Shown: positions 8,448-15,457 of the stretch, one piece after another
Layout: every line of letters begins with the position of its first letter
Position numbering within the stretch: the stretch's first letter is position 1
NCBI GenBank assembly: GCA_040384465.1
Contig: JAZKJF010000002.1
Coordinates: 219,305 to 283,304, forward strand
DNA length: 64,000 nucleotides
Direction of reading: 5' to 3'
Origin: UBA5078 sp040384465
Lineage (GTDB): Bacteria > Pseudomonadota > Gammaproteobacteria > Pseudomonadales > Pseudohongiellaceae
The notes under the pieces: generated by a model
Seen by the model: the letters and a program-made list of their open reading frames with translations, nothing else
Databases searched by the model: none
Told to the model about the DNA's origin: nothing
Made by a program: the position numbers and the translations under genes

Positions 8448-8577
8448 TCAGGCAAGCATCTCCAGCAATACAGGGTGCCATATGTCGAGGTCTACATTGC
8501 CGAGTTTTTCACCCAGGCGCATCTTGTCGACCGTTCGCAATTGGTCGAGCAGAATGCGTGCAGATTTGCGTTTTAAC
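8448..8577 (-). pseudogene. C-terminal remnant of a MazF/PemK-like toxin gene
   Basis: Reading the minus strand from about 8577 to a TGA at 8448-8450 gives an uninterrupted stretch containing ILLDQLRTVDKMRLGEKLG, then DIWHPVLLEML. LLDQ-R-VDK-RL is the typical C-terminal strand-helix of MazF-family endoribonucleases. No start codon or N-terminal SH3-like domain is found upstream, and an in-frame stop occurs about 15 codons before it. I read it as a decayed toxin gene. The short length makes the family call tentative. Confidence 0.4.
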
Positions 8578-8619
8578 GTCAGCTCCTTCCTCTTTCAATA
8601 ACCTCCGGACCCCATTCCA

Positions 8620-10668
8620 TCACACCCCAAACACCAACACCTTCGCCGCCAGATTAAATCCCCCAGCCGGATACGCGACAAACTGCCGGCCTTCAAATTC
8701 AAAACTCATCAGCGCCCCCTGCGGATGTGCGGGCACGGGGATCGACGAGACCAACTCGCCGCTGAGCTGGTCATAAGCGTTAAGAGTTCTGTACTGAGGT
8801 TCTTCTGGAATCAATTTGTACAGCACCGTGTGCTGTGTGAGCAGGTCGAGGAACCCGGTGGCCTCACGATCCGCCTCCTGCCCGCCGATCAGCAGCGTCG
8901 GCGTCGCCAGCAGATGCGTGCGCCGGTTCCAACCCAGATCGCCGTCAGGCACATGCTCTGCTCCTATCTCTGCGGCCAATGCTGCTGCCGGGCCGCGTCC
9001 GACCGGGCGAGGCTGTGGCCAGCTGTGTTCACCGTGCAGCAGATCGATGGCGGTGATGCGTCCCCAGGGCGGCGCAAACAGAGGCAAGGGGTACTTGCTG
9101 AAGGTGGTGCTTGCCGGATCTTTGGGGCGCCAGAACAGCGGTTTGACAACGAACATGTCATAGCGGGAATCGGCGGCAGTGGGCTCCACGGCATTGATGA
9201 AAGGGTCAGTCACGGAGCTGACGAAAAGCTGCCCGGTTTGCTCGTTCACCACGGCGCCAGCCCAGCTCGCGCCGCCGATGTAGCCGGGCAGTTGCAGCGT
9301 GCCGAGACAGTCCTTGGTCTTGACCACCGGAGGCGTATAGAGCGGGCCGCAGCAGTATTGCTCCAGCACGCGCATGCTCTGTGCTTTCAGCGCAGGCGTG
9401 AAGTCGAGCACATTGGCCGCGACAGGTCGGCCGAGCAGGTCAAACCCCGGCTCTGGATACACACCTTGATGGTCGAACGGCAGCGGCTTGAGGGGAATGG
9501 GTTGTGTGAGCGAGGCCCGCTCGCCCGGCACGCTGGACGCGGGCACTGGCACATCGATCAAGTCCCAGCGCGGCTGTCCTGTCTCGCGGTTGAACACATA
9601 GGCGAACGCCTGCTTGGTCACCTGCACCACCAGCTTCTCGGTCTTGCCGTCGATGTGGAGATCCACCAGATTGGGTGCGGCGGGGATGTCATAGTCCCAG
9701 ATGCCGTGGCGAATCAGCTGCTGAAACCAGCGCACTTTGCCGGTCGCGGCCTCCACGGCCACCAGTGTCTGACTGAAGAGATTGTTGCCGGGGCGATGTC
9801 CTCCGAAAGAGTCGTTGTTGGCACTGCCCGTCGGCAAGTACACCAGCCCCAGTTGTTCATCGGCACTCATCAGGGTCCAGACATTGGCCTGACCGGCGCT
9901 GTCGTTGGAGTGGTGCGCCCATTCCTTTTCCGGATTCAGCCCCAGCGCGAGCATTTCCTCATGGGTGGGGATAGTGTTGAAACTCCACAGCGGCGCACCC
10001 GTGATGGCATCAAACGCCTGCACGTTGCCCTTCGGCGGATGGGTTTCGTTGATGACATCGGGAATCGCGCAGCCCACGATCACCACGCCATTGCATACCA
10101 TCGGAGACGAGGTCGCGCCGTAGCGCAGTGGCTTGCCGACGGGCGTGCTGTGGGTATGGAAAGACACCACGCCCGCAACCCCGAAAGTCTTGATGGGGGT
10201 GAGCGTATCCGGGTCCAGTGCCACCAGTTTGGCGTTGCCCTGGGCGAGGAATACGCGGGCATTGTTGCCGTGCTGGTCCTGCCAGTAGATCAGCCCGCGA
10301 TGCAGGAAGCCGATCTGGGCCACCGAAAAATGCCGGTAAAGCTGCGGATCGTAGACGATGGGTTGGCCATCGGGATTCAGGGCCGGGGCCAGGGTACGCA
10401 GATCGAACTTGGCCACCTGACTCGCAGCGGTGACGGTGTAAAGGAAGCTGCCAACCTTGATCGGCGTGCCCTCGTTGGGCCCGAACTGTTTGTTCGGAAG
10501 ATCGGCGATGGGGATATCGTTGCAGGGCAGGTTCCACTCAGCCACCAGCGTGAGCTGCTGAAAGTTATCCCGGTTGAGCTGGGTCAGCGGAGTGAAGCGG
10601 TTGCTGCGGGTATCGCGGCCGCTGGCCCACCATTCCCCAGCTCCCTGATTGGCATAGATTGCGGTCAT
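8620..10668 (-). CDS. PQQ-dependent dehydrogenase (glucose/quinate/shikimate-type beta-propeller)
   Basis: The 682-residue product begins close to EWWASGRDTRSNRFTPLTQL, the opening of quinoprotein dehydrogenases of the gcd/quiA type, and contains repeated propeller blades with Trp-docking motifs (for example GAPLWSFNT, GKVRWFQQL, GQPRWDLID). GGASWAGAVVNEQTGQLFVS and FVAYPAGGFNLAAKV are C-terminal blade signatures. Members oxidise sugars or polyols in the periplasm using PQQ. The start is set by GGGAG before ATG 10668 and an in-frame stop just upstream, and neither a signal peptide nor the five-helix anchor of Gcd is present. That is odd for a periplasmic enzyme: the gene may have lost its N-terminus, or export is by another route. 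No pqq genes are in view. Confidence 0.85.
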   Translation of the reverse strand: MTAIYANQGAGEWWASGRDTRSNRFTPLTQLNRDNFQQLTLVAEWNLPCNDIPIADLPNKQFGPNEGTPIKVGSFLYTVTAASQVAKFDLRTLAPALNPDGQPIVYDPQLYRHFSVAQIGFLHRGLIYWQDQHGNNARVFLAQGNAKLVALDPDTLTPIKTFGVAGVVSFHTHSTPVGKPLRYGATSSPMVCNGVVIVGCAIPDVINETHPPKGNVQAFDAITGAPLWSFNTIPTHEEMLALGLNPEKEWAHHSNDSAGQANVWTLMSADEQLGLVYLPTGSANNDSFGGHRPGNNLFSQTLVAVEAATGKVRWFQQLIRHGIWDYDIPAAPNLVDLHIDGKTEKLVVQVTKQAFAYVFNRETGQPRWDLIDVPVPASSVPGERASLTQPIPLKPLPFDHQGVYPEPGFDLLGRPVAANVLDFTPALKAQSMRVLEQYCCGPLYTPPVVKTKDCLGTLQLPGYIGGASWAGAVVNEQTGQLFVSSVTDPFINAVEPTAADSRYDMFVVKPLFWRPKDPASTTFSKYPLPLFAPPWGRITAIDLLHGEHSWPQPRPVGRGPAAALAAEIGAEHVPDGDLGWNRRTHLLATPTLLIGGQEADREATGFLDLLTQHTVLYKLIPEEPQYRTLNAYDQLSGELVSSIPVPAHPQGALMSFEFEGRQFVAYPAGGFNLAAKVLVFGV

Positions 10669-10997
10669 TGGCGTCTCCCTGTGTTGTTGATCCTTGCCGG
10701 GGTTTGCGGGAGCAACAGGCTAACTCATTCGGCGGGGATGGAGTGTGTAATTTGATACGTCTGTCCGGATAGGGGCTCTGCCGTGAGATGCGGCCTCACA
10801 TTCGCATGCACACGCAGGCATTCCGCTGACCTTCATTGACCAAACTGAAAAGCTGTCCTATCTATTTATTCATATCTTAGTGATTCAACGTAGCCAATCA
10901 TTCCGCGTTACGAGAATGGTAATGGCTTTCTTCCGCCCACCCAAAGCCTGATTCGGATGGGCAGCACATTTCTACGCAAAAGGAGCATTGCAAAGGA
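10669..10997. other. Intergenic stretch between divergent genes
   Basis: These 329 bases lie between the divergent starts of the PQQ dehydrogenase and the AlbA_2 gene, so they must hold both promoters. I see no convincing gene. The right half (10850-10990) is clearly AT-richer than the left. A ribosome site AAAGGAG at 10979-10985 lies 12 bases before the ATG at 10998. Confidence 0.5.
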
Positions 10998-11888
10998 ATG
11001 AACAATCCTCTGTTCGACGCAGCCAGTATCCGTGAAGACATCGACACCGAAGCCAAACGTGCCACGGGGCGCGATGGTCGTGGGGCCTTGCCGGACACTA
11101 TCTGGGCAACTTACTCCTCTTTCGCTAATACGGAAGGCGGCATCATTTTTCTCGGTGTTGAAGAGCGTGAGGACGGTACGTTTCACCCTGTGGGTATCGC
11201 GGAACCGGATCGAGTGCTGAATGATCTGTGGGCGCAGCTCGGCAATCCACAGAAGGTCAGTCACAATCTCCTTACCGATGCATCAGTGCGATGCTATGTG
11301 ACGGACACTGGCCGGTGGGTGCTGGAGATCGAAGTTCCGCGAGCGGCACGCAAACTTCGCCCGGTTTTTATCAACGGCAATCCTCTGATGGTGTCGGACG
11401 GCAGGGGGCGTGGCAGTAGTTATCGAATCAGTGGAGAGGAGCTTTTGGATCTGGATAGCTCCACACATTTGCCCGGTAGGTCCACACATTTGGAGCCGAG
11501 CTCCACACATTTGCCCGGGAGCTCCACACATTTGGAGTTGAGCTCCACACATTTGCCCGGCAGCTCCACACATTTGGACATGACCTCCACACATTTGCCC
11601 GTCGAGAACGATATGAGCGATGACGCTATGTTGATCATGATTGCTGACGAGGTGCGTGGCAAAGGGAAGGCCAGTAAGGACGCAATCAGACGCACATTGC
11701 TGGCGCTGTGCCGAGGGAGCTTTCTGACGCCTCAGCAGCTTGGCAAGTTACTGCTAAGAACCCCTCATGGACTGCGCGAACGCTTCATTAAACCTATGCT
11801 GGAAGAGCATTTGCTGGAGCGCCGTTTCCCGCAGCTGCCGAATCATGAGCAGCAGGCCTACCGTGCCAAGGAGTCTGATTCAGAATGA
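10998..11888 (+). CDS. AlbA_2-domain (Schlafen/divergent AAA) protein with STHL repeats
   Basis: The protein has 296 residues. Residues about 5-130 form an AlbA_2 domain (ATYSSFANTEGGIIFLGVEE, then LEIEVPRAARKLRPVFING), found in nucleic-acid-binding regulators and anti-mobile-element proteins. Family members usually run to 450-560 residues; here the middle ATPase-like part appears missing. NGNPLM passes straight into GRGRGSSYRISGEE, which resembles the wing of the C-terminal winged helix. Next come seven heptads beginning STHL at about 155-203. A helical C-terminal domain follows (DAIRRTLLALCRGSFLTPQQLGKLL). Probably a self-standing accessory gene. Candidate roles are regulation or defence; the exact function is unknown. 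Confidence 0.75.
   Translation: MNNPLFDAASIREDIDTEAKRATGRDGRGALPDTIWATYSSFANTEGGIIFLGVEEREDGTFHPVGIAEPDRVLNDLWAQLGNPQKVSHNLLTDASVRCYVTDTGRWVLEIEVPRAARKLRPVFINGNPLMVSDGRGRGSSYRISGEELLDLDSSTHLPGRSTHLEPSSTHLPGSSTHLELSSTHLPGSSTHLDMTSTHLPVENDMSDDAMLIMIADEVRGKGKASKDAIRRTLLALCRGSFLTPQQLGKLLLRTPHGLRERFIKPMLEEHLLERRFPQLPNHEQQAYRAKESDSE
11460..11606 (+). repeat. Seven exact-period 21-bp tandem repeats inside the AlbA_2 gene
   Basis: The motif TCCACACATTT starts at 11460, 11481, 11502, 11523, 11544, 11565 and 11586, exactly 21 bases apart. It encodes seven heptads: STHL followed by PGR, EPS, PGS, ELS, PGS, DMT and PVE. Two unit types (PG- and E/D-containing) tend to alternate. The exact period and near identity suggest recent slippage and copy-number variation. 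Confidence 0.95.
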
Positions 11889-12028
11889 CTTCTCTGGCAG
11901 GATGCCACCTCCATGCGCAACCAGTTTGTCGACGAAAGAGGTGCAGGCCAAGGAGCGCTTGAACTTCGTCTGCTGCTCAGATACTCTGCAGTGCAAAGTA
12001 CTTTTCAATCAGTCCTCCGGAGGCAACC

Positions 12029-12457
12029 ATGAATAACTGGATGCAGCACACACGCAGCGCAATCGGCAGGGGCCTCATCTGGGCCGCCGCATGGTTTGGT
12101 GCAGGCTTTCTGCTGGCACGGGTATCCAGCCTTGACGGCGACCTTCCGTTTGCCATCGTGTTTACGCCGTTCGGTTTTGTTGCTGGCCTCACATTCTTCG
12201 CGATACTCGTGACTGTCGAAAGCCGCTACGGGTGTGAGCGCATGCCGCTGTCGCACTTTTGGGGGTGGGGTGCCGTGAGCGGTCTTTTGCTGTCCGGGAT
12301 TGTCGCGGCCGTCGCAGCTCTGGAAGGAGAGACCTTGAGTGACGAGGTCTTGGTGTTAGGGCCCTTGTTCGCGCTGGCGAGCACGGCTTGCGTTGCTGGA
12401 TGGCTGGCAGTGGCTAGTCGGGCTGCAAGGCGGGAATTGCCTGGGAGTGGTGAGTGA
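12029..12457 (+). CDS. Small integral membrane protein, unknown function
   Basis: This 142-residue protein has four likely membrane helices at about 12-32, 42-62, 80-100 and 108-128, separated by short polar loops (VESRYGCERM, EGETLSDE). A good ribosome site (CCGGAGG) lies 7 bases before ATG 12029. No motif identifies a transported substrate or enzyme activity. The gene stands alone between the AlbA_2 gene and the orphan ccdA and belongs to the accessory region. The final residues are polar (ARRELPGSGE) and probably cytoplasmic. Confidence 0.65.
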   Translation: MNNWMQHTRSAIGRGLIWAAAWFGAGFLLARVSSLDGDLPFAIVFTPFGFVAGLTFFAILVTVESRYGCERMPLSHFWGWGAVSGLLLSGIVAAVAALEGETLSDEVLVLGPLFALASTACVAGWLAVASRAARRELPGSGE

Positions 12458-12556
12458 CGTATCTGTGTGGTTCCGGAAAAATAATTTCATCCAGCAAGTA
12501 CGGATACTGGCCGTGCGTGCCAGGGTTGGTATTCTGGTATGCGCAAAACCGGCCCG

Positions 12557-12802
12557 TTAGAACTTCCTCACGCCGTTACTGAACGTCCCGTTGGTTTCAA
12601 CAAACTCGTTGTATTCCTCAATGGCATTGGCATTCTCGCGTAACCACTGGGCACGCTGCTCGGATCGTAATTGTTCAGCCAGTGCCCGCTCAAGCATTGC
12701 GGACAGATTGATGTTAAGTCCCTTGGCCTTTTCAAGTAAGTCGCTGTTTATACTTACATTGGTAGGTCTTTTCGGGGCTTGAATGTTGTATGCATGATTC
12801 AT
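12557..12802 (-). CDS. CcdA-family antitoxin without a partner toxin
   Basis: The product has 81 residues. RPTNVSINSDLLEKAKGLNI, followed by NLSAMLERALAEQLR, is the ribbon-helix-helix half of CcdA antitoxins. QWLRENANAIEEYNEFVETN, followed by GTFSNGVRKF, is the CcdB-wrapping tail. CGGAG precedes the ATG at 12802. In known modules ccdB follows directly; here the next 100 bases downstream hold no ORF and the oppositely oriented membrane-protein gene begins. It is therefore an orphan (solitary) antitoxin, perhaps protecting against CcdB from plasmids, or left by loss of the toxin. GTTAGAAC lies over its stop codon and resembles an attC core, but I find no partner core. Confidence 0.85.
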   Translation of the reverse strand: MNHAYNIQAPKRPTNVSINSDLLEKAKGLNINLSAMLERALAEQLRSEQRAQWLRENANAIEEYNEFVETNGTFSNGVRKF

Positions 12803-12933
12803 GCTTACTGCTCCGTATTAGTAATGTTCATCTGCTATGCGCATGTTTGATGTCGGGCAAGGCATATAACAAGCAGCAATTCGTGTTTCGGAAATACCTC
12901 TGCAGCCGATTGTGATGCTTCATTGCTGATGAT

Positions 12934-12955
12934 AGAGCGTGTAAAAATACGCTCT
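12934..12955 (+). promoter_or_regulatory. Hairpin/possible operator before vapB
   Basis: AGAGCGT at 12934-12940 and ACGCTCT at 12949-12955 form a perfect 7-bp inverted repeat with an 8-base AT-rich loop, 20 bases upstream of the vapB ATG. An overlapping second repeat (CGTGTA at 12938, TACACG at 12959) is also present. Position and symmetry fit an autoregulatory antitoxin operator; this is inference. Confidence 0.4.
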
Positions 12956-12974
12956 CAATACACGCAGGTGATTT

Positions 12975-13169
12975 ATGAGAACCAATATCGTAATAGACGA
13001 CAGCTTAATGGACGCAGCCCTCAAAGCGTCCGGATATAGCACCCAAAAAGAAGCAGTAGAACAAGGACTGAAACTGCTTGTCTTGCGCTGCCAGCAGCAG
13101 GAAATTCGCAAACTGCGGGGCCGAATCAAGTGGGAAGGCGACTTGGACGAAATGCGAGGCCGCAAATGA
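12975..13169 (+). CDS. vapB: VapB-type antitoxin
   Basis: This 64-residue protein (MRTNIVIDDSLMDAALKASG, then YSTQKEAVEQGLKLLV) is a compact VapB of the ribbon-helix-helix kind with the usual C-terminal toxin-binding segment (KLRGRIKWEGDLDEMRGRK). The stop overlaps a vapC start by ATGA at 13166-13169. Because that vapC is cut after 18 codons, this antitoxin no longer has its own toxin. It is on the plus strand, against the direction of the cassette genes that follow, so it probably belongs to the older sequence into which the cassette array abuts. Confidence 0.85.
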   Translation: MRTNIVIDDSLMDAALKASGYSTQKEAVEQGLKLLVLRCQQQEIRKLRGRIKWEGDLDEMRGRK

Positions 13170-13222
13170 TACTGGTCGACACCAGTGTTTGGCTCGACTA
13201 TCTCAACAGCGTCCAAAACTGA
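13166..13222 (+). pseudogene. Truncated VapC toxin, first 18 codons only
   Basis: The reading frame gives MILVDTSVWLDYLNSVQN then TGA at 13220-13222. MILVDTSVWLDYL is the standard PIN-domain start with the first catalytic Asp; normal VapC proteins have about 130 residues. The homology ends exactly where the attC-like site begins (13221). The toxin gene has therefore been cut by a recombination event at or next to the site. Confidence 0.85.
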
Positions 13223-13285
13223 CTAACCTAGCGCTCCGCTAATGTGCGCCGCCAGAGGCGCCACCCTTCAGCGGTTGTTAGCAGC
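13221..13285 (-). repeat. attC-like site (brnTA cassette end)
   Basis: On the plus strand the outer cores CTAAC (13223-13227) and GTTAG (13277-13281) pair. The inner boxes CCGCT (13236-13240) and AGCGG (13270-13274) pair with an unpaired asymmetry between. The centre GCGCC/GGCGC (13246-13250, 13257-13261) closes a terminal hairpin. Length, two-box layout and unpaired bases match attC architecture. It overlaps the brnA stop codon. Confidence 0.7.
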
Positions 13286-13507
13286 TTCAGCGTTCAATCG
13301 CTCAACTAGCCAGACCTTGATGATTGACTGCCGTGTTACTCCAATACGAGCGGCTTCGCGATCCAACGACTCCACAACCCATGAAGGAAAGTCGACATTG
13401 ATGCGCTTTTGTTCCTGGTTGGAACGACGTGCCGTAGACAAATCAAGATCATCAATGATGTCTTCGTTGCCCTGGTCAAATTTCTTGTCAAAATCCTTAG
13501 CTTTCAT
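13268..13507 (-). CDS. brnA: BrnA-family antitoxin
   Basis: This 79-residue protein has an acidic N-terminal part (FDQGNEDIIDDLDL) that would bind the toxin. The C-terminal DNA-binding ribbon-helix-helix segment reads QKRINVDFPSWVVESLDREA, then ARIGVTRQSIIKVWLVERL, typical of BrnA (CopG-like). It overlaps brnT by 11 bases; the gene order toxin then antitoxin is normal for brnTA. The last codons (AEAANNR) and stop lie inside the attC-like site at 13221-13285, as often seen in integron cassettes. Toxin-antitoxin cassettes are common in chromosomal integrons, where they stabilise the array. Confidence 0.9.
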   Translation of the reverse strand: MKAKDFDKKFDQGNEDIIDDLDLSTARRSNQEQKRINVDFPSWVVESLDREAARIGVTRQSIIKVWLVERLNAEAANNR

Positions 13508-13760
13508 ACAGCTCTACCTCTCTTTTTCGAGAACGCCTAACAGAAATGAGCCGAATTGTTCCGTTTCTGTAAGTGATGACTGCAGACCAGTGCTTCGGGC
13601 CAATAAGGCCTATGACTAAAAACCGAGGCTCGTCAGCAGATCTAGCACGAATTTCCAGCAAATCAGGGTCTTTCCAAAGAGCCTGAGCATCCAGAAAGTC
13701 TATTCCATGCTTCTCTAAATTTGCCTGGCGCTTGTCAGCATCGAACTCGAAATCGCTCAT
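13497..13760 (-). CDS. brnT: BrnT-family toxin ribonuclease
   Basis: This 87-residue protein contains FEFDADKRQANLEKHGIDF at its start and IRLISVRRSRKREVELY at its end, the conserved edges of the BrnT/RelE-like fold (the former DUF497). BrnT cleaves RNA and is neutralised by BrnA encoded directly downstream. Both appear intact. Its own promoter is probably in the AT-rich 13761-13800 interval (TATAAATTATTCC on the plus strand). It is the first gene of a two-gene cassette on the minus strand. Confidence 0.9.
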   Translation of the reverse strand: MSDFEFDADKRQANLEKHGIDFLDAQALWKDPDLLEIRARSADEPRFLVIGLIGPKHWSAVITYRNGTIRLISVRRSRKREVELYES

Positions 13761-13837
13761 GAGTATAAATTATTCCTTTTCTACTCTTTTGGCAATGTGG
13801 CTGAACAGTGCGGGCTGCTAATGCCGTATCCGCTCCA

Positions 13838-14449
13838 TTACAACGCTCCACTCGCCGCGTACATTGTCAAACCGTCTAGCTTTTTGCCGACGGGGACGAA
13901 CTGCCACCCGAGCGCTTTCGCAGCGATGGCATCCCAGTGTCCGTCGCCATAGTACGTAATGGTGTCAAAGACGCCGCCCAGTTGCCCGAGTGCGCGTAGC
14001 ATTATCTGCTGCCTCTCGAAGTGATCATCCGAGCTGGCCAACGGGACGCCGTTCACCGGGAATCCTGCCAGCGATAGCTTTAGCAGCGCGGAGCCACCCC
14101 AACCACCGGTTGCGTACGCGATTCGATGCGTGGTCGATGTGTGCAGCCGCTGCACATATGCCCGCGCGCCTGGAATCTCGGCGAATGGTCCGTGCTCAGC
14201 CATATGGCGGCGAACGCCTTCAACAAAACGATCTCGCACCGCTGCGACTCTCTGTGGTGTTGCTTCCAAGTCATTGTCGCGCAGTATCTCGGTCAAGATG
14301 CCAGCGGCCGTGAATTGGGTGTACATCCCCCAGGATGGACGTAATTTGACATCGCCAAGTGCATCGCGGACTGACTCCAGATACATCGCATCGTCGCTCG
14401 CGTCGGATTGGAGGAGAGTGCCGTCTATGTCGAAGATTGCTGCTTGCAT
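13838..14449 (-). CDS. HAD-superfamily hydrolase
   Basis: This 203-residue protein begins MQAAIFDIDGTLLQSDASDD, which is HAD motif I with the nucleophile and acid Asp pair (DIDGT). TGGWGG is near motif II, and GKKLDGL is near the end. YYGDGHWDAIAAKALGW is motif IV (GDGHWD replacing the usual GDSxxD). It is likely a phosphatase of the phosphoglycolate phosphatase-like group; substrate unknown. The ATG at 14449 is chosen because it follows the GNAT stop by two bases (TGAGCATG) and the protein start matches the family; a longer frame upstream only overlaps GNAT. It forms one unit with the GNAT gene. Confidence 0.85.
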   Translation of the reverse strand: MQAAIFDIDGTLLQSDASDDAMYLESVRDALGDVKLRPSWGMYTQFTAAGILTEILRDNDLEATPQRVAAVRDRFVEGVRRHMAEHGPFAEIPGARAYVQRLHTSTTHRIAYATGGWGGSALLKLSLAGFPVNGVPLASSDDHFERQQIMLRALGQLGGVFDTITYYGDGHWDAIAAKALGWQFVPVGKKLDGLTMYAASGAL

Positions 14450-14451
14450 GC

Positions 14452-14898
14452 TCACGCTCGAAACTGGTGCCTGTATTTGACGAACCCTCGCTTGGAAGAG
14501 CCAGTGAAACCTGATCTCTCGAAGAAGCGATGCGCATTTTCTCTCTGCGCAGAACTGAGAAGCATGATCTTCGAACAGTCTCTGCTCAAACAAAAAGCTT
14601 CAATGTGCCGTAGAAGTAATGCACCGAGGCCTTGACCTCTATGCACTTCGTTAACAACGATGTTCTCGACCACAGCGAAAGGTTGGAAGCCGAACATGAC
14701 ATCGGCGCACAGAGAAACCAATGCTGTTCCTTCAATCACGCCTCTGTACTCGCAAACGAATAGAGCGGTGTTGGGATCGTCCGAGATCTTCTCGATGCGC
14801 TCGGGGAGAACATTGATTTGCGGATTCTGGACCAGTTGGCCGTATAGATCGGCTATCCGTTTGCTGTCCATTGGCGTCGCCGGTCTGACATTATTCAT
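14452..14898 (-). CDS. GNAT-family N-acetyltransferase
   Basis: The 148-residue protein has the GNAT fold order: the N-terminal RPATPMDSKRIADLYGQL, the central strand AVVENIVVNEVHRGQGLGAL, then LLRHIEAFC. R-GQGLG is the acetyl-CoA pyrophosphate-binding loop (Q/R-x-x-G-x-G/A). The later segment NAHRFFERSGFTGSSKRGFV is the usual last helix and strand. Substrate cannot be told; many integron cassettes carry such genes, sometimes for drug or protein modification. The stop TGA at 14452-14454 is two bases before the HAD start, so the two are co-translated. Confidence 0.88.
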   Translation of the reverse strand: MNNVRPATPMDSKRIADLYGQLVQNPQINVLPERIEKISDDPNTALFVCEYRGVIEGTALVSLCADVMFGFQPFAVVENIVVNEVHRGQGLGALLLRHIEAFCLSRDCSKIMLLSSAQRENAHRFFERSGFTGSSKRGFVKYRHQFRA

Positions 14899-14908
14899 TT
14901 CGCGAACT

Positions 14909-14957
14909 CAAGCGCCTTGTGCCGTAAACAGTGGAAAACTGCTTTGCCGTGTTAGCT
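14909..14957 (-). repeat. Degenerate attC-like site
   Basis: GTTAGC at 14951-14956 overlaps the stop codon of the small membrane protein. An inner inverted repeat (CAGT then ACTG around GGAAA) lies about 20 bases to its left. The opposite outer core is poorly kept (GTAAAC rather than GCTAAC). Its position between two cassette-like units is the main support. Confidence 0.3.
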
Positions 14958-15383
14958 GCTATGCTCATTAGACTTATTTCTCAACTTTTCTAGTTTCCCT
15001 TCCATCCTTTCTTTAACCTTTTCGAAATATTTAAGGCTGTAATAACGTTTCCAAAATTTTACTCCCACAGTGACAGCCATAACCCAACAAGTAAATGATA
15101 TCCATTGGGTAATAAGGACCTGTTCAGTTGTTACAATTTGAGTAAATATACTTGCCAGTTCAGCTGTCGCAATGAAAGTTAGAACAACAAATATTGATTG
15201 GAAAGCACTTCTTTCCATTTCCAATCTAGATGCCTTCATAAGCTCAAGTTGATTTAATTCAAACTCAATATTTTCAATATCCTGTTTAGTGCTATTGCGC
15301 TCATATCGCCGGTACGCCTTTTGTAGACCTAGAACGATGAAAGCTCCAACAATACCAATTAAAAGTGATTCGATTTCTTCCAT
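14952..15383 (-). CDS. Small membrane protein with coiled-coil ends
   Basis: The product has 143 residues. Hydrophobic helices are at about 5-22 (SLLIGIVGAFIVLGL), 63-84 (FQSIFVVLTFIATAELASIF) and 91-110. Charged, helical segments between helices one and two (RNSTKQDIENIEFELNQLEL) and at the C-terminus (KYFEKVKERMEGKLEKLRNK) suggest cytoplasmic coiled coils. The gene is distinctly AT-rich compared with core genes of this window, a sign of transfer. No enzyme or transporter motif seen. It is a stand-alone cassette: attC-like sites lie on both sides and its stop TAA is part of the core CTAAC. Confidence 0.65.
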   Translation of the reverse strand: MEEIESLLIGIVGAFIVLGLQKAYRRYERNSTKQDIENIEFELNQLELMKASRLEMERSAFQSIFVVLTFIATAELASIFTQIVTTEQVLITQWISFTCWVMAVTVGVKFWKRYYSLKYFEKVKERMEGKLEKLRNKSNEHSS

Positions 15384-15410
15384 ACCTTGTCTCGATAATA
15401 TTGGGAGCTA

Positions 15411-15457
15411 GCCTAAAGTTATGTGGGCGCCGCTTTGCCTGGCCGCCATGTTAGAAC
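15411..15457 (-). repeat. attC-like site (PaiB cassette end), partly degenerate
   Basis: GTTAGAAC at 15450-15457 overlaps the stop of the PaiB-like gene. The partner GCCTAAA at 15411-15417 has lost one core base. Between them GGGCGCCGC and GGCCGCC form an imperfect hairpin around a TTTGCCT loop. It is short (47 bp) but correctly placed. Confidence 0.45.

Noticed and set aside
8725..10755. Very long plus-strand frame opposite the PQQ dehydrogenase
   Set aside because: Its composition is Arg/His/Gly-rich with no domain pattern, whereas the minus strand encodes recognisable propeller motifs.
11460..11606. CRISPR array
   Set aside because: Repeats are 21 bp in strict tandem with coding heptads and no unique spacers.
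12480..12570. attC site downstream of ccdA
   Set aside because: GTTAGAAC over the stop codon is suggestive, but no partner core or hairpin is found within 100 bases.
12860..12890. attC site near CATATAACAAGCAGC between ccdA and vapB
   Set aside because: Only one core-like half is present; no complementary core or inner boxes were found.
13810..13850. attC site between HAD and brnT
   Set aside because: TAATG and CATTA form a short inverted repeat, but without the two-box layout; kept only as a possible decayed site, not listed as a feature.
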